Shown here: positions 25,099-33,155 of the stretch, piece by piece
Numbering within the stretch: the first letter of the stretch is position 1
Layout of the letters: every line of letters begins with the position of its first letter
Origin: Candidatus Brevefilum sp.
GTDB lineage: Bacteria > Chloroflexota > Anaerolineae > Anaerolineales > Anaerolineaceae
Reading direction: 5' to 3'
Length of the DNA: 51,839 nucleotides
Assembly: GCA_029210815.1 (NCBI GenBank)
Contig: JARGGB010000012.1
Span: 1 to 51,839, forward strand
Program-made: the position numbers and the translations under genes
Notes under the pieces: generated by a model
Databases searched by the model: none
What the model was told of the DNA's origin: nothing
The model's input: the letters and a program-made list of their open reading frames with translations, nothing else

Positions 25099-26883
25099 TT
25101 ACTCATTTGCTGTCCCCAATCGGATATTATCCGGGGGAATTCTCATCAAGACAACAAGTTGTTCAACAACATCTCTAAAGACAGGGGCTGCAACAACAGA
25201 GCCCCATTTTGAAATGGTCGGTTTTTCGAGCCAAACATATACGAGAAACTGGGGATCATCGGATGGTCCCCATCCTACAAAGGATGTGTTGGTTAATTCA
25301 CTGGTGTATCCAAATTCTGTTGGGATTTCCCCGGTGCCGGTTTTCCCGGCAATGCTGTAGCCTTCAACCAGTGCATCTGAAGCTTCTTCTTCAAGGGCAA
25401 CGGTAAGCATTTGAGTTAAAGTCTGGGCTGCTTCTGCAGATATTGGGCTGTTAATAACCTGGGGAGTGACATCGTACTGCTGCCCGCGATCAATGACGCT
25501 TCGTACAACATGCGGTGTCATCATCAAGCCGTCATTGGCGACCGCAGAGATTGCAGTCACCATTTGAATGGGGGTCACAGCAATACCCTGACCAAATGAA
25601 TTTGTTGCCAGGTCAATTTCAACCCATTGATTGCTTGTCGGCAGGCGAAGCGGGTAATTAGCTTCACTTGCCAGATCAATGCCCGTACTTTTGCCAAAGC
25701 CAAAGGCCTGTACATATTGGTAAAAAAGATCCTCATGTAAGAGGTCAATTGCTATGTGTGCAAGACACACATTCAACGAATGCTGCATACAGCCGGTCAT
25801 GTCCTGTTCACCCCATGCGCCGCCATCCCAGTTATAAATGGGCCAACTGTTGGCAACCCAATAAACGCCGGTTGCATCATTGTAGGTTGTGCTGGGTTCG
25901 GCAACACCGCTGTCTAAGGCAGCAGCCATCGTAATAACCTTGAAGACAGAGCCGGGTTCATAGGTTGTGCCGATTGCCCGGTTGTAGGGAGTGATGCCAG
26001 GAAATGTCTCTTCGTATTTCCAGTATTCATTTGGGTTGAAATAGGGAGTGCTTGCCATGCCAAGGATTTCACCAGTTTTCGGGTCAGCAACAATAATGGT
26101 GCCGCCCTCTGCGTCAGACCATTCAATGGCATCTGCAAGTGTTTTTTCGATCATGCTCTGAATGTCACGATCAATGGTGAGCACCAGGCTTGCTCCTGGC
26201 TGGATATCCGGTAATGCTTCAACCAGATAGGGGTCATTTGGCATGAAGACGCTTTGCGGCTTGCCTGTCAGCAGTCGGTTGTACGCCTCTTCAATCCCAT
26301 AGACACCCTGGGCTGTTTCACGGGAAAAATAATTGTAAAAACCAAGTATGTTGGCGGCTAAGGTGCCTTCAGGATATGTTCGCTGCTGCATGGGGTACCA
26401 CACCAAACCAGATAAACTGGGTTTGCTGGATTTCTCCTCCTGGCGTCTTTCAGCGTAGTTTTCCTTTAACCTTGCCAGTTCGTCAATTTTTTCTTTGCTG
26501 ACGTAGCTTGATAGAACGAAGTACCTGTTCTCAACATCACGCTTTTCTGTGTTGGCTAATTCATAAACATTGACATAATCCATGTCATCGATAATTGATG
26601 CAACAGAAAAAGCGATGGATTCAGGATCTGTGACAAATTTCAGGTCAATGCCGAGTTCAAAACCAACCTGGTTGGTAGCCAGGATGTGCCCTGAGCGATC
26701 ATAGATGTTCCCCCGTGAAGGGTAAATGACCTTTTCAATGCCCTGGTAATCTTCGGACTTTGCAATTAACTGTTGGGCATAGATTGTGTAGTTAATGCGA
26801 ACCATTTGAACTACAATTGCTCCTCCCAGGATGGCGCAAATAATAACAATAGATAAGAAACGACCATGGAATGGCATTTTCAT
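25099..26883 (-). CDS. ftsI: Class B penicillin-binding protein (FtsI/PBP2b type, septal transpeptidase)
   Basis: The 594-residue protein has one N-terminal membrane helix (about residues 9-28), a PBP dimerisation domain starting at S-R-G-N-I-Y-D-R-S-G, and a transpeptidase domain with all three motifs: S312-V-F-K315, S370-L-N372 and K514-T-G-T-G. There are no C-terminal PASTA repeats. It forms septal cross-links together with FtsW. It overlaps the ftsL-like gene by 4 bp. A plain FtsI is more likely than an elongation PBP because of its place in the cluster. Confidence 0.95.
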   Translation of the reverse strand: MKMPFHGRFLSIVIICAILGGAIVVQMVRINYTIYAQQLIAKSEDYQGIEKVIYPSRGNIYDRSGHILATNQVGFELGIDLKFVTDPESIAFSVASIIDDMDYVNVYELANTEKRDVENRYFVLSSYVSKEKIDELARLKENYAERRQEEKSSKPSLSGLVWYPMQQRTYPEGTLAANILGFYNYFSRETAQGVYGIEEAYNRLLTGKPQSVFMPNDPYLVEALPDIQPGASLVLTIDRDIQSMIEKTLADAIEWSDAEGGTIIVADPKTGEILGMASTPYFNPNEYWKYEETFPGITPYNRAIGTTYEPGSVFKVITMAAALDSGVAEPSTTYNDATGVYWVANSWPIYNWDGGAWGEQDMTGCMQHSLNVCLAHIAIDLLHEDLFYQYVQAFGFGKSTGIDLASEANYPLRLPTSNQWVEIDLATNSFGQGIAVTPIQMVTAISAVANDGLMMTPHVVRSVIDRGQQYDVTPQVINSPISAEAAQTLTQMLTVALEEEASDALVEGYSIAGKTGTGEIPTEFGYTSELTNTSFVGWGPSDDPQFLVYVWLEKPTISKWGSVVAAPVFRDVVEQLVVLMRIPPDNIRLGTANE

Positions 26884-27371
26884 GGCAGCATCCCCCCTTC
26901 AAACCCGGTTGAATTTATCGTTGGCTGCCAGATTTGATCGATGAACCATTCCCAAAGAGAAATTTTGTATGAAGACTTAACGATTGGGGACTCTGCAATG
27001 ATATTGACTCTTGGCGGCGCAAGTACAAGATTCGCATTTGGGTCATAGCCAGGGATTTCAAGATACACGGCGTTGTTGGGATCGATCATTTTGAACCCGA
27101 GTTCTTCTGCTCGTACACGCATATTTTTAGTGGATTGCGCTTTAGCAAGCTGGGTCGTCAGGTCTGCAATTTCATTATTTATGTCTTCAATATCACTTTC
27201 CAAATATTGAATTTTTCGGCCAGAAGTTGCTGCCTGGGCGCTGATATTCAGGTAAAGGCCGGTAATTGCGGCGATAAGCACCACGGCAAGCATAAACAGG
27301 CCAATCCATTGAATCTGGATTCGCCATGGGGCTTGTTTATAGGCTTGTAAAATTTGATTTTTCATAGCCAT
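26880..27371 (-). CDS. ftsL: FtsL-like divisome protein
   Basis: The 163-residue protein has a short basic cytoplasmic start, one membrane helix near residues 22-45, and a heptad-patterned coiled coil near 52-86 (Y-L-E-S-D-I-E-D-I-N-N-E-I-A-D-L), as in FtsL/FtsB. A longer C-terminal part of about 75 residues follows, with W-E-W-F-I near the end. FtsL sequences are poorly conserved, so the call rests on length, topology and position between rsmH and ftsI. It overlaps ftsI by 4 bp. Confidence 0.75.
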   Translation of the reverse strand: MAMKNQILQAYKQAPWRIQIQWIGLFMLAVVLIAAITGLYLNISAQAATSGRKIQYLESDIEDINNEIADLTTQLAKAQSTKNMRVRAEELGFKMIDPNNAVYLEIPGYDPNANLVLAPPRVNIIAESPIVKSSYKISLWEWFIDQIWQPTINSTGFEGGMLP

Positions 27372-27381
27372 AACCTTGCAA

Positions 27382-28362
27382 TTATTTTGCCTTGCTTTTT
27401 TTCTCTGCGATGCGCAGCTTTGCGCTGCGTGATCGCGGGTTTTCCTGAACTTCTTTCTTTGAAGCCGTAATTGGCTTCTTCGTAAGAATATTTAATGAAG
27501 CCTGGTGCCCACAAGTGCATATCGGTTGTTCTGGTGGGCAAATGCAATCCCGGCTTTCTTTTTTAAAGGTTTGCTTCACTATTCGATCTTCCAGTGAATG
27601 GAAGCTAATCACAGCAATTCTTGCACCAGGCTCAAGGCAAGCGATCAATCCTGGTAGGGCATTGGCAAGGGTTTCCAATTCCCTGTTGGTGGCGATGCGC
27701 AGCGCCTGGAAGGTGCGGGTTGCCGGATGTATTTGCGAAGAATACCCTGGAACAGCTTTCTGAACGATTGCAGCCAGGTCCTGCGTTGTGTGGATCGGCC
27801 TTTCCGCAATAAGTGCCCGGGCAATTCTTCGAGCATAGCGCTCATCTCCAAATTTCCAGATGATATCCGCTAAAACCTCTTCGCTGAGGGTGTTGACCAG
27901 GTCTGCGGCAGTCTTACCCGCTGCCTGGTTGAAGCGCATATCGAGGGGACCTTCTTCCATAAAAGAAAATCCACGAGATGGGCGGTCAATTTGCATTGAT
28001 GAGACACCCAGATCAAGCAGGATGCCGTGGACTCTGTGCCACCCAATCTCCGCTAATATTTCCGGTGCTATTTCATAGGATGCCTGGCGGATGATCGCCC
28101 GATCCCCAAAGGCTAAAAGGCGCTGGCGAGCAATTGCCAACGCTTCCGGGTCAAGGTCAAGGCCGAGCAAGCTCCCGTCGGGCGCTGAGGCATTGAGAAT
28201 GCCTTCTGCATGGCCTGCAGCACCCAGCGTGCCATCAAGGTAATTTTTGCCAGGCTCAGGTGCCAGAGCATCCAGGACTTCATGGTAAAGAACTGGTTGG
28301 TGAGGGAATTGATCGCCGGGGCTGCCAGCGACGGCTCCCTCCCCATGATTTGTGTCGTTCAT
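27382..28362 (-). CDS. rsmH: 16S rRNA (cytosine1402-N4)-methyltransferase
   Basis: The 326-residue S-adenosylmethionine enzyme methylates N4 of C1402 in the ribosomal decoding site. The substrate and cofactor motifs are H-x-P-V-L-Y-H-E-V, the T-L-G-A-A-G-H binding loop, and D-L-G-V-S-S-M-Q-I-D. Later come R-G-F-S-F-M-E-E-G-P-L-D-M-R and I-S-F-H-S-L-E-D-R-I-V-K. A short Cys-rich stretch with C-I-C-P-P near the C terminus is common in the family. The start overlaps mraZ by 4 bp. Confidence 0.96.
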   Translation of the reverse strand: MNDTNHGEGAVAGSPGDQFPHQPVLYHEVLDALAPEPGKNYLDGTLGAAGHAEGILNASAPDGSLLGLDLDPEALAIARQRLLAFGDRAIIRQASYEIAPEILAEIGWHRVHGILLDLGVSSMQIDRPSRGFSFMEEGPLDMRFNQAAGKTAADLVNTLSEEVLADIIWKFGDERYARRIARALIAERPIHTTQDLAAIVQKAVPGYSSQIHPATRTFQALRIATNRELETLANALPGLIACLEPGARIAVISFHSLEDRIVKQTFKKESRDCICPPEQPICTCGHQASLNILTKKPITASKKEVQENPRSRSAKLRIAEKKSKAK

Positions 28363-28799
28363 TGCAGGGTCTTTAAATCCAGGGCGCTGAATCTTTTTTC
28401 ATTCGCTTCGATATCATTCAGCGATGTTTGTTGTGCTTGCCAGTTTTCTGGCGACCACAATTCGAAGTATTCGCCACTGCCGACCACAACTGCGATCCCC
28501 TTGAGATTTGCAGTCTCTCTCAGGAATGCAGGTAAAAGAACGCGACCGGCACTGTCGAAACTTGTTTTCTCTGCGTTAGCAAAGAGAATTCGGCGGAGCA
28601 AGCGGCTGTTTGAGTCTAAATAGCTAATGGAGCGCACCTGCTTTGCCATCAATTCAAATAAATCTGCTGGAAAAGCCTGTAAATTGCCATCAAAGCCCTG
28701 GGTGATGTATACTGAATCCCCTAACGCCTCCCTGAATTTCGAGGGAATGGTTATTCGGCCTTTTTCATCAATGGTGTGCTCGTACTGACCCAAGAACAT
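28359..28799 (-). CDS. mraZ: Transcriptional regulator MraZ
   Basis: The 146-residue protein contains two AbrB/SpoVT-type repeats, each with a D-x-K/A-G-R motif (D-E-K-G-R-I-T-I-P near the start and D-S-A-G-R-V-L-L-P further on). MraZ binds tandem TGG-type boxes before its own gene and controls the division cluster. A start at 28871 would put the operator inside the coding region; ATG at 28799 gives the conserved M-F-L-G-Q-Y beginning and places the operator in the leader. A GGAG is 12 bases upstream of it, slightly far. First gene of the 17-kb cluster. Confidence 0.95.
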   Translation of the reverse strand: MFLGQYEHTIDEKGRITIPSKFREALGDSVYITQGFDGNLQAFPADLFELMAKQVRSISYLDSNSRLLRRILFANAEKTSFDSAGRVLLPAFLRETANLKGIAVVVGSGEYFELWSPENWQAQQTSLNDIEANEKRFSALDLKTLQ

Positions 28800-28827
28800 C
28801 TGTTCTACCACTCCTAATACCAATGGC

Positions 28828-28846
28828 GCGCCGGGTATGCCGGCGC
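28828..28846 (-). promoter_or_regulatory. GC-rich hairpin in the mraZ leader
   Basis: GCGCCGG (28828-28834) pairs perfectly with CCGGCGC (28840-28846) around a 5-nt loop. It lies between the MraZ boxes and the mraZ start codon on the transcript. No T-run follows, so it is not a normal terminator. Confidence 0.5.
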
Positions 28847-28881
28847 TCCACTTCAACCCACTATTCTCCACTTTTAACCAC
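28847..28881 (-). promoter_or_regulatory. MraZ operator, four GTGGN boxes at 10-bp spacing
   Basis: On the minus strand the boxes GTGGT, GTGGA, GTGGG and GTGGA occur every 10 bp (at 28877, 28867, 28857 and 28847), each separated by 5 nt. This is the known layout of MraZ-binding direct repeats upstream of mraZ in bacteria and mycoplasmas. They begin about ten bases downstream of the -10 element, so bound MraZ would cover the transcription start. Confidence 0.85.
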
Positions 28882-28891
28882 TAGTGCTTCA

Positions 28892-28920
28892 AGTATAGCG
28901 TAATCATGTTTTTAAATCAA
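28892..28920 (-). promoter_or_regulatory. Sigma-70-type promoter of the mraZ-ftsZ cluster
   Basis: The minus strand reads TTGATT, a spacer of exactly 17 bp, then TATACT. It stands directly upstream of the MraZ boxes, 93 bp before the mraZ start codon. Confidence 0.75.
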
Positions 28921-29190
28921 GGGGAAAAATGGGGAAATTAGGCTCTTTTGGTCTGATTAATTTGACTGGAGCCAGGTGTTTTGGTAGCGAATTTAATCTT
29001 TAACGCTCATATATTCAAAATCATGTGTTATTGCTGTCCGGTTTATCAAGGTTTTGCGTTCTTTTGTTATTTTGATGCTTTACAGGATAAATGTCAATGG
29101 ACGGATTTTATTTGGTTTTATTGACGAAGCGGGTATGATTATTGAAGTTAATTAATATGTAGGTACGTGGAATCAATCCCTGTGACCTGG

Positions 29191-29219
29191 TTGACTTTCG
29201 CGTTTGATGCCATTATAAT
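29191..29219 (+). promoter_or_regulatory. Consensus-like promoter for rplU-rpmA-rpmE
   Basis: TTGACT, a 17-bp spacer and TATAAT form the best sigma-70 promoter in the window. Transcription would start near 29226, giving a leader of about 110 nt before rplU. A second TATAAT at 29256 lacks a good -35. The remainder of the 28921-29190 spacer is AT-rich, and I see no gene there. Confidence 0.8.
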
Positions 29220-29231
29220 AATGTGACCTTG

Positions 29232-29273
29232 CCCCGGCAGGCATTTTTGCTGGGGTATAATATTGTAACCCCA
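29232..29273 (+). promoter_or_regulatory. rplU leader with two mutually exclusive hairpins
   Basis: Hairpin A pairs CCCCGGCA (29232-29239) with TGCTGGGG (29248-29255), one G-U pair included. Hairpin B pairs TGGGGT (29251-29256) with ACCCCA (29268-29273). Both need the same GGGG, so only one can form. Such a choice at the 5' end of a ribosomal protein mRNA resembles an autoregulatory leader, but no known L21 leader consensus was recognised. Confidence 0.45.
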
Positions 29274-29337
29274 ACTTTCCCGATCCCTGGCGGTGACACG
29301 CGAGCGAGGTTGGTTAAGTGAAGATTGGAGTAATGAA

Positions 29338-29655
29338 ATGAAATTTGTAATTGTCGAACAAGGCGGCAAACAATATCGAGCTGCCGAAGGTAATACGATT
29401 GAAGTTGATCGTTTGCCAAATGAGGTGGGTGAAGCGTTAACCCTTGAAGATATCCTTTTATCCGTTGATGGCGATAAAGTAGTCATTGGTACACCGGTCA
29501 TTGAAGGCGCAAAGGTTCAGGCAAAAGTGCTTGATCACTTCAAAGGTCGCAAGATCCTGGTCTTCAAATACAGGCCGAAGCAACGATATCGTGTAAAAAA
29601 CGGTCATCGGCAGCAATATACTCGTTTGCTGATCGAATCGATTGAATTGGAGTAA
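29338..29655 (+). CDS. rplU: 50S ribosomal protein bL21
   Basis: The 105-residue protein starts [15 protein letters not shown], the conserved bL21 beginning. It contains [18 protein letters not shown] and the ending [12 protein letters not shown], all typical. A 15-codon longer reading frame exists, but the ATG at 29338 has GGAG upstream and gives the family start. It is followed by rpmA after 5 bp, the usual pairing. Confidence 0.98.
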   Translation: MKFVIVEQGGKQYRAAEGNTIEVDRLPNEVGEALTLEDILLSVDGDKVVIGTPVIEGAKVQAKVLDHFKGRKILVFKYRPKQRYRVKNGHRQQYTRLLIESIELE

Positions 29656-29660
29656 ATATC

Positions 29661-29927
29661 ATGGCACATAAAAAAGGCGGCGGCGCATCTCGTAACGGTC
29701 GTGACAGTAAATCGAAACGACTTGGTATTAAAAAATTTGGTGGTGAATTCGTTATCAGCGGTAATATCCTGGTTCGCCAGCGTGGCACCAAGATCCACCC
29801 AGGTTGGAACGTCGGTATGGGTAAGGACCACACCCTTTTCGCAACAACTGAAGGTCTCGTTCATTTTGAAACGATGCCCGGTGGGCGAAAAAAGGTGCAT
29901 GTCGTTACCATCCCTAATGAAGAATAA
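29661..29927 (+). CDS. rpmA: 50S ribosomal protein bL27
   Basis: The 88-residue protein begins M-A-H-K-K-G-G-G and has [17 protein letters not shown], then [10 protein letters not shown], which are diagnostic of bL27. The N terminus reaches the peptidyl transferase centre. There is no N-terminal prepeptide of the kind removed in Firmicutes. It lies between rplU and rpmE in one operon. Confidence 0.98.
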   Translation: MAHKKGGGASRNGRDSKSKRLGIKKFGGEFVISGNILVRQRGTKIHPGWNVGMGKDHTLFATTEGLVHFETMPGGRKKVHVVTIPNEE

Positions 29928-29962
29928 CGCTTATTCACTTTTGAAAGGATTGTAACGATATT

Positions 29963-30442
29963 ATGAAAAAAGACATTCATCCCGAATATTATCCAGAGGC
30001 GACAGTCATTTGCGGCTCTTGTGGTGCAACCTGGAAGACAGGTTCGACACAAAAAGAGATCCGCACTGAAGTTTGTTCCAATTGTCATCCCTTCTATACC
30101 GGTCAACAGCAGCGAATTCTTGATCGTGAAGGCCAGGTTGATCGATTCTACAAACGATTACAGGCTCGCCAGGAATATCTTGAAGATCAAAAAGCTAAAG
30201 AGGAAGAAAAAGTCTCCCCGGATCGCGCCATTTCAGAACTTGGATTGGGCACCCGTGTGGATAACGTCCTTGAAGAAGCCGGTATTAAGACCATTGCAGA
30301 TGTCCTTGAGCGCCTTGAAGGCGGCGAGCAAGCCCTGCTAGAGGTTAGCGGTTTTGGACGAAAATCTCTGATCGACTTAAAGAAAGCTTTACGTCAGCAG
30401 GGGTATAAAATTCCTGAAGCAGCTGAAGAAATCACCGTATAA
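29963..30442 (+). CDS. rpmE: 50S ribosomal protein bL31 fused to an RNAP alpha-CTD-like domain
   Basis: The 159-residue protein is about twice the usual bL31 length. Residues 1-68 are zinc-type bL31, starting M-K-K-D-I-H-P-E-Y with Cys17, Cys20, Cys38 and Cys41 and the motif C-H-P-F-Y-T-G. A charged linker (70-87) leads to residues 89-152, which resemble the C-terminal domain of RNA polymerase alpha: I-S-E-L-G-L, R-V-D-N-V-L, A-G-I-K-T-I-A-D-V-L and G-F-G-R-K-S-L-I-D-L-K. Arg98, Asn101, Lys134 and Ser135 align with alpha-CTD residues that touch UP-element DNA. The stop codon and a terminator follow directly, so this is one continuous frame, not a readthrough artefact. The function of the extra domain is unknown. 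Confidence 0.93.
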   Translation: MKKDIHPEYYPEATVICGSCGATWKTGSTQKEIRTEVCSNCHPFYTGQQQRILDREGQVDRFYKRLQARQEYLEDQKAKEEEKVSPDRAISELGLGTRVDNVLEEAGIKTIADVLERLEGGEQALLEVSGFGRKSLIDLKKALRQQGYKIPEAAEEITV

Positions 30443-30476
30443 AAGTATTTCAGCTTTAAAAAATCCGGTAAACTTA

Positions 30477-30512
30477 ACAGGCAGATGAATGTTCATCTGC
30501 CTGTCCTTTTTT
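30477..30512 (+). terminator. Rho-independent terminator of rplU-rpmA-rpmE
   Basis: ACAGGCAGATGA (30477-30488) and TCATCTGCCTGT (30493-30504) form a 12-bp perfect stem with an ATGT loop, followed by CCTTTTTT. The tdk ribosome-binding site lies just beyond, so tdk needs its own promoter or readthrough. Confidence 0.9.
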
Positions 30513-30536
30513 ATATCATTATCTCAGGAGCGATTT

Positions 30537-31109
30537 ATGAAACATGATGTAGGTTCGGTAGAAGTTATTTGTGGTTCCATGTTTTGCGGCAAGACGGAAG
30601 AATTGATCAGACGCTTGCGGCGGGCTAGGATTGCGAAACAAGAAGTCCAGGTGTTTAAGCCCGCCATTGATAATCGCTATGATCATAAAAAGGTAACCTC
30701 CCACTCAGGTTTGGATGTTGATGCACAACCTGTGGAAAGCTCGGAGGATATTCTTGCACAGCTGGATTCATCAACGACAGTCGTTGGCGTGGATGAAGTT
30801 CAATTTTTCGATGATGGCATTATTGATGTGGTTGAAACCCTGGCTGAACAGGGAATACGTGTGATCGTCACCGGACTGGACATGGATTTCAGGGGAGAGC
30901 CCTTCGGCTGTATGCCCGATTTGATAGCAAAGGCTGAGAAGGTTGAAAAATTGCAGGCGATCTGCATGGTTTGCGGCGAATCTGCCAGTCGAACCCAGCG
31001 TTTGGTAAACGGTGAGCCAGCGCATTATGAAGAACCCATTGTTGTGGTTGGTGCACAGGAAATGTACGAAGCACGATGCCGCTTGCATCATCAAGTCCCG
31101 CGAGATTAG
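30537..31109 (+). CDS. tdk: Thymidine kinase (type II)
   Basis: The 190-residue enzyme phosphorylates thymidine to dTMP. The P-loop [11 protein letters not shown] is near the start, the catalytic base region D-E-V-Q-F-F follows, and F-R-G-E-P-F-G is the lasso/substrate part. The zinc site is C-M-V-C-G with a later C-R-L-H-H. ATG at 30537 is chosen because CAGGAG precedes it and the upstream frame encodes the terminator hairpin. It belongs with hpt, 14 bp downstream, in a salvage operon. Confidence 0.96.
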   Translation: MKHDVGSVEVICGSMFCGKTEELIRRLRRARIAKQEVQVFKPAIDNRYDHKKVTSHSGLDVDAQPVESSEDILAQLDSSTTVVGVDEVQFFDDGIIDVVETLAEQGIRVIVTGLDMDFRGEPFGCMPDLIAKAEKVEKLQAICMVCGESASRTQRLVNGEPAHYEEPIVVVGAQEMYEARCRLHHQVPRD

Positions 31110-31123
31110 GTGATTGGAGAACA

Positions 31124-31681
31124 ATGCAAGATTATCATTCTTTTTTGGCTGAGATATTAATTCCAGAAGATCAACTAAAAGCACGTGTTAAAGAATTGGG
31201 TGAGGAGATCAGCCGGGATTATGAAGATAAGGAAATTATGGCGATCTGCATCCTTCGCGGCGGCGTCATGTTTCTGACGGATTTGATTCGACACATCAAG
31301 CCACCAGTCGCTATCGATTTTATGGGTGTTTCATCCTATGGCGTTGGTTCACGAAGCTCCGATGGTCAGGTTCGCATCACACTGGACCTGACCACCAGTA
31401 TTGGCGGCAAACACGTTTTAATCGTTGAAGATATCATTGACAGCGGTAATACGCTTTCTTCTGTGATCGAAATGCTCCGCACACGAAACCCTGCCAGCCT
31501 GGAAGTGTGCACACTGCTCAACAAGTTTTCTCGGCGTGAAGTGGATGTGCCAATAAAATACTGCGGATTTGATATCCCTGATAAATTTGTCTTTGGCTAC
31601 GGCCTGGACATGGATGAATACTATCGTAACCTGCCATTCATTGGTGTGGTTGACCTGGATAAATATGAGGCTCAAGTTTAG
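31124..31681 (+). CDS. hpt: Hypoxanthine phosphoribosyltransferase
   Basis: The 185-residue enzyme makes IMP (and usually GMP) from base and PRPP. The PRPP-binding motif is V-L-I-V-E-D-I-I-D-S-G-N-T-L, and the flexible loop contains S-S-Y-G-V-G-S-R-S-S. The end has Y-C-G-F-D-I-P-D-K-F-V-F-G-Y-G-L-D, with the purine-binding Lys and Phe/Val and the catalytic acidic residues typical of this family. ATG at 31124 with TTGGAG upstream is taken as the start, not the longer frame that overlaps tdk. It overlaps the cca start by 17 bp. Confidence 0.95.
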   Translation: MQDYHSFLAEILIPEDQLKARVKELGEEISRDYEDKEIMAICILRGGVMFLTDLIRHIKPPVAIDFMGVSSYGVGSRSSDGQVRITLDLTTSIGGKHVLIVEDIIDSGNTLSSVIEMLRTRNPASLEVCTLLNKFSRREVDVPIKYCGFDIPDKFVFGYGLDMDEYYRNLPFIGVVDLDKYEAQV

Positions 31682-33143
31682 TCCGGCGTTGGAACAATTA
31701 TTAGACCTGATCCTGGCGGAACTCCCAGATGATCAGGCGCTTTATATTGTGGGCGGTGCAATACGGGATATTTTGCTCGGACGACCTTTACATGACCTGG
31801 ATTTTGTGATGCCGGATGATCCGACAAGCCTGGCAAAGAAAATCGCCCACAAGCTGCAGGTCGGTTTTTTCGTTTTGGATGATGAGCGGCACACCGCAAG
31901 GGTCCTATTTCGCAGGCAGGAAAATCAGATTTTCCCGCTGGATTTTATTCAGTTCACCGGTGAGGACCTGCATTCTGATCTGATGCATCGTGATTTTACA
32001 ATCAATGCCATTTCGGTTTCGGTTCGTGAGACTGGAAAACTGATCGATCCCCTTGACGGCATCAAGGACCTGGCGGCCGGCTTACTTCGTACCTGCAGTG
32101 ACCATGCGCTTACGGATGATCCCGTGCGTGTATTGCGCGGCATTCGCCTGGCAATGCAATTTAACCTTTCGTATGCCCCGGGTTTGCCTGAGTTAATGAC
32201 TGAAGCGAGCCAATTTTTGCCCCGCACGTCCGCTGAACGTCAGCGAGATGAGCTGTTTAAGATACTGGAAGGTCCTGACCCTGCTGAAGGCATGGCACAC
32301 TGCCATCAATTTGGCGTCTTTACGAGCTTGATTCCATCACTCATGGAGCAGGAAGATATCCCGTCATCACCGCCTCATACACTGAGATTGTTCGATCACA
32401 GCCTCAAAGTCCTTGAATACTTGAAGCAATTAATTGAGTCACCGGAAGATTTATATACTTGGTGGCTTTTGGATTTTCGATCGACAATCGAGCGGTTTTC
32501 TGAAAATATTGTAGATTACCTGGATGAAGAAATCACCCCCGGAAGATCGAAAAAAGGCTTATTGATGTTTGCAGCATTGCTGCATGATGTAGGCAAGCCC
32601 GAAACTTTTACAGTGGGTGAAGATGGGTATCTTCATTTTTACAACCATGCTAAAATTGGTGCGGATTTAGCCTGGAAGGCAGCAAAGGCTCTACAGTTTA
32701 GCAACGCGGAATCCGAATGGATACACACGATTGTTCAAAACCATATGCATCTACTGCCGTTTGGTAATCGGGATCGGAAGCCTTCACGAGTTGATGTTTA
32801 TCGCTTTTATCAAGAAACAGGCGGAGCGGGTGCGGCTGTTGCTTTGCTGTCCCTTGCAGATACACTGGCAACGTATAACCAGAACCTCACGCCTGAAAAA
32901 TGGCAGAACGCCCTGATGGTCTCAGAGGTGATGTTGTCCGCCTGGTGGGAAGCGTATCAATCTGTCGTTAGCCCGACCTTGTTGTTGGATGGGAATGACC
33001 TGCAGGAAGAATTTGGTATGGCGCCCGGGAAGGAAATTGGGGAAATTTTAGAAAAACTAAGAGAAGCGCAGGCTGCTGGCGAGGTGACGACACGCGAACA
33101 GGCCGCAGCCTTTATCCAATCTCAAATTAAAGGCATTGAGTAA
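31665..33143 (+). CDS. cca: CCA tRNA nucleotidyltransferase/poly(A) polymerase family protein with HD domain
   Basis: The 492-residue protein has a class II nucleotidyltransferase head: Y-I-V-G-G-A-I-R-D-I-L-L-G followed by D-L-D-F-V-M (metal-binding aspartates), then R-D-F-T-I-N-A-I-S and the R-x-L-R-G-I-R-L-A neck motif. The C-terminal part has an HD phosphohydrolase-like domain with L-L-H-D-V-G-K-P. This is the usual form of bacterial CCA-adding or related tRNA-maturing enzymes. Whether it adds CCA, only A, or has another tRNA role cannot be read. ATG at 31665 inside the end of hpt is preferred; the upstream 32 codons only shadow hpt. Confidence 0.88.
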   Translation: MRLKFSPALEQLLDLILAELPDDQALYIVGGAIRDILLGRPLHDLDFVMPDDPTSLAKKIAHKLQVGFFVLDDERHTARVLFRRQENQIFPLDFIQFTGEDLHSDLMHRDFTINAISVSVRETGKLIDPLDGIKDLAAGLLRTCSDHALTDDPVRVLRGIRLAMQFNLSYAPGLPELMTEASQFLPRTSAERQRDELFKILEGPDPAEGMAHCHQFGVFTSLIPSLMEQEDIPSSPPHTLRLFDHSLKVLEYLKQLIESPEDLYTWWLLDFRSTIERFSENIVDYLDEEITPGRSKKGLLMFAALLHDVGKPETFTVGEDGYLHFYNHAKIGADLAWKAAKALQFSNAESEWIHTIVQNHMHLLPFGNRDRKPSRVDVYRFYQETGGAGAAVALLSLADTLATYNQNLTPEKWQNALMVSEVMLSAWWEAYQSVVSPTLLLDGNDLQEEFGMAPGKEIGEILEKLREAQAAGEVTTREQAAAFIQSQIKGIE

Positions 33144-33155
33144 GAGAGAAAAAGT

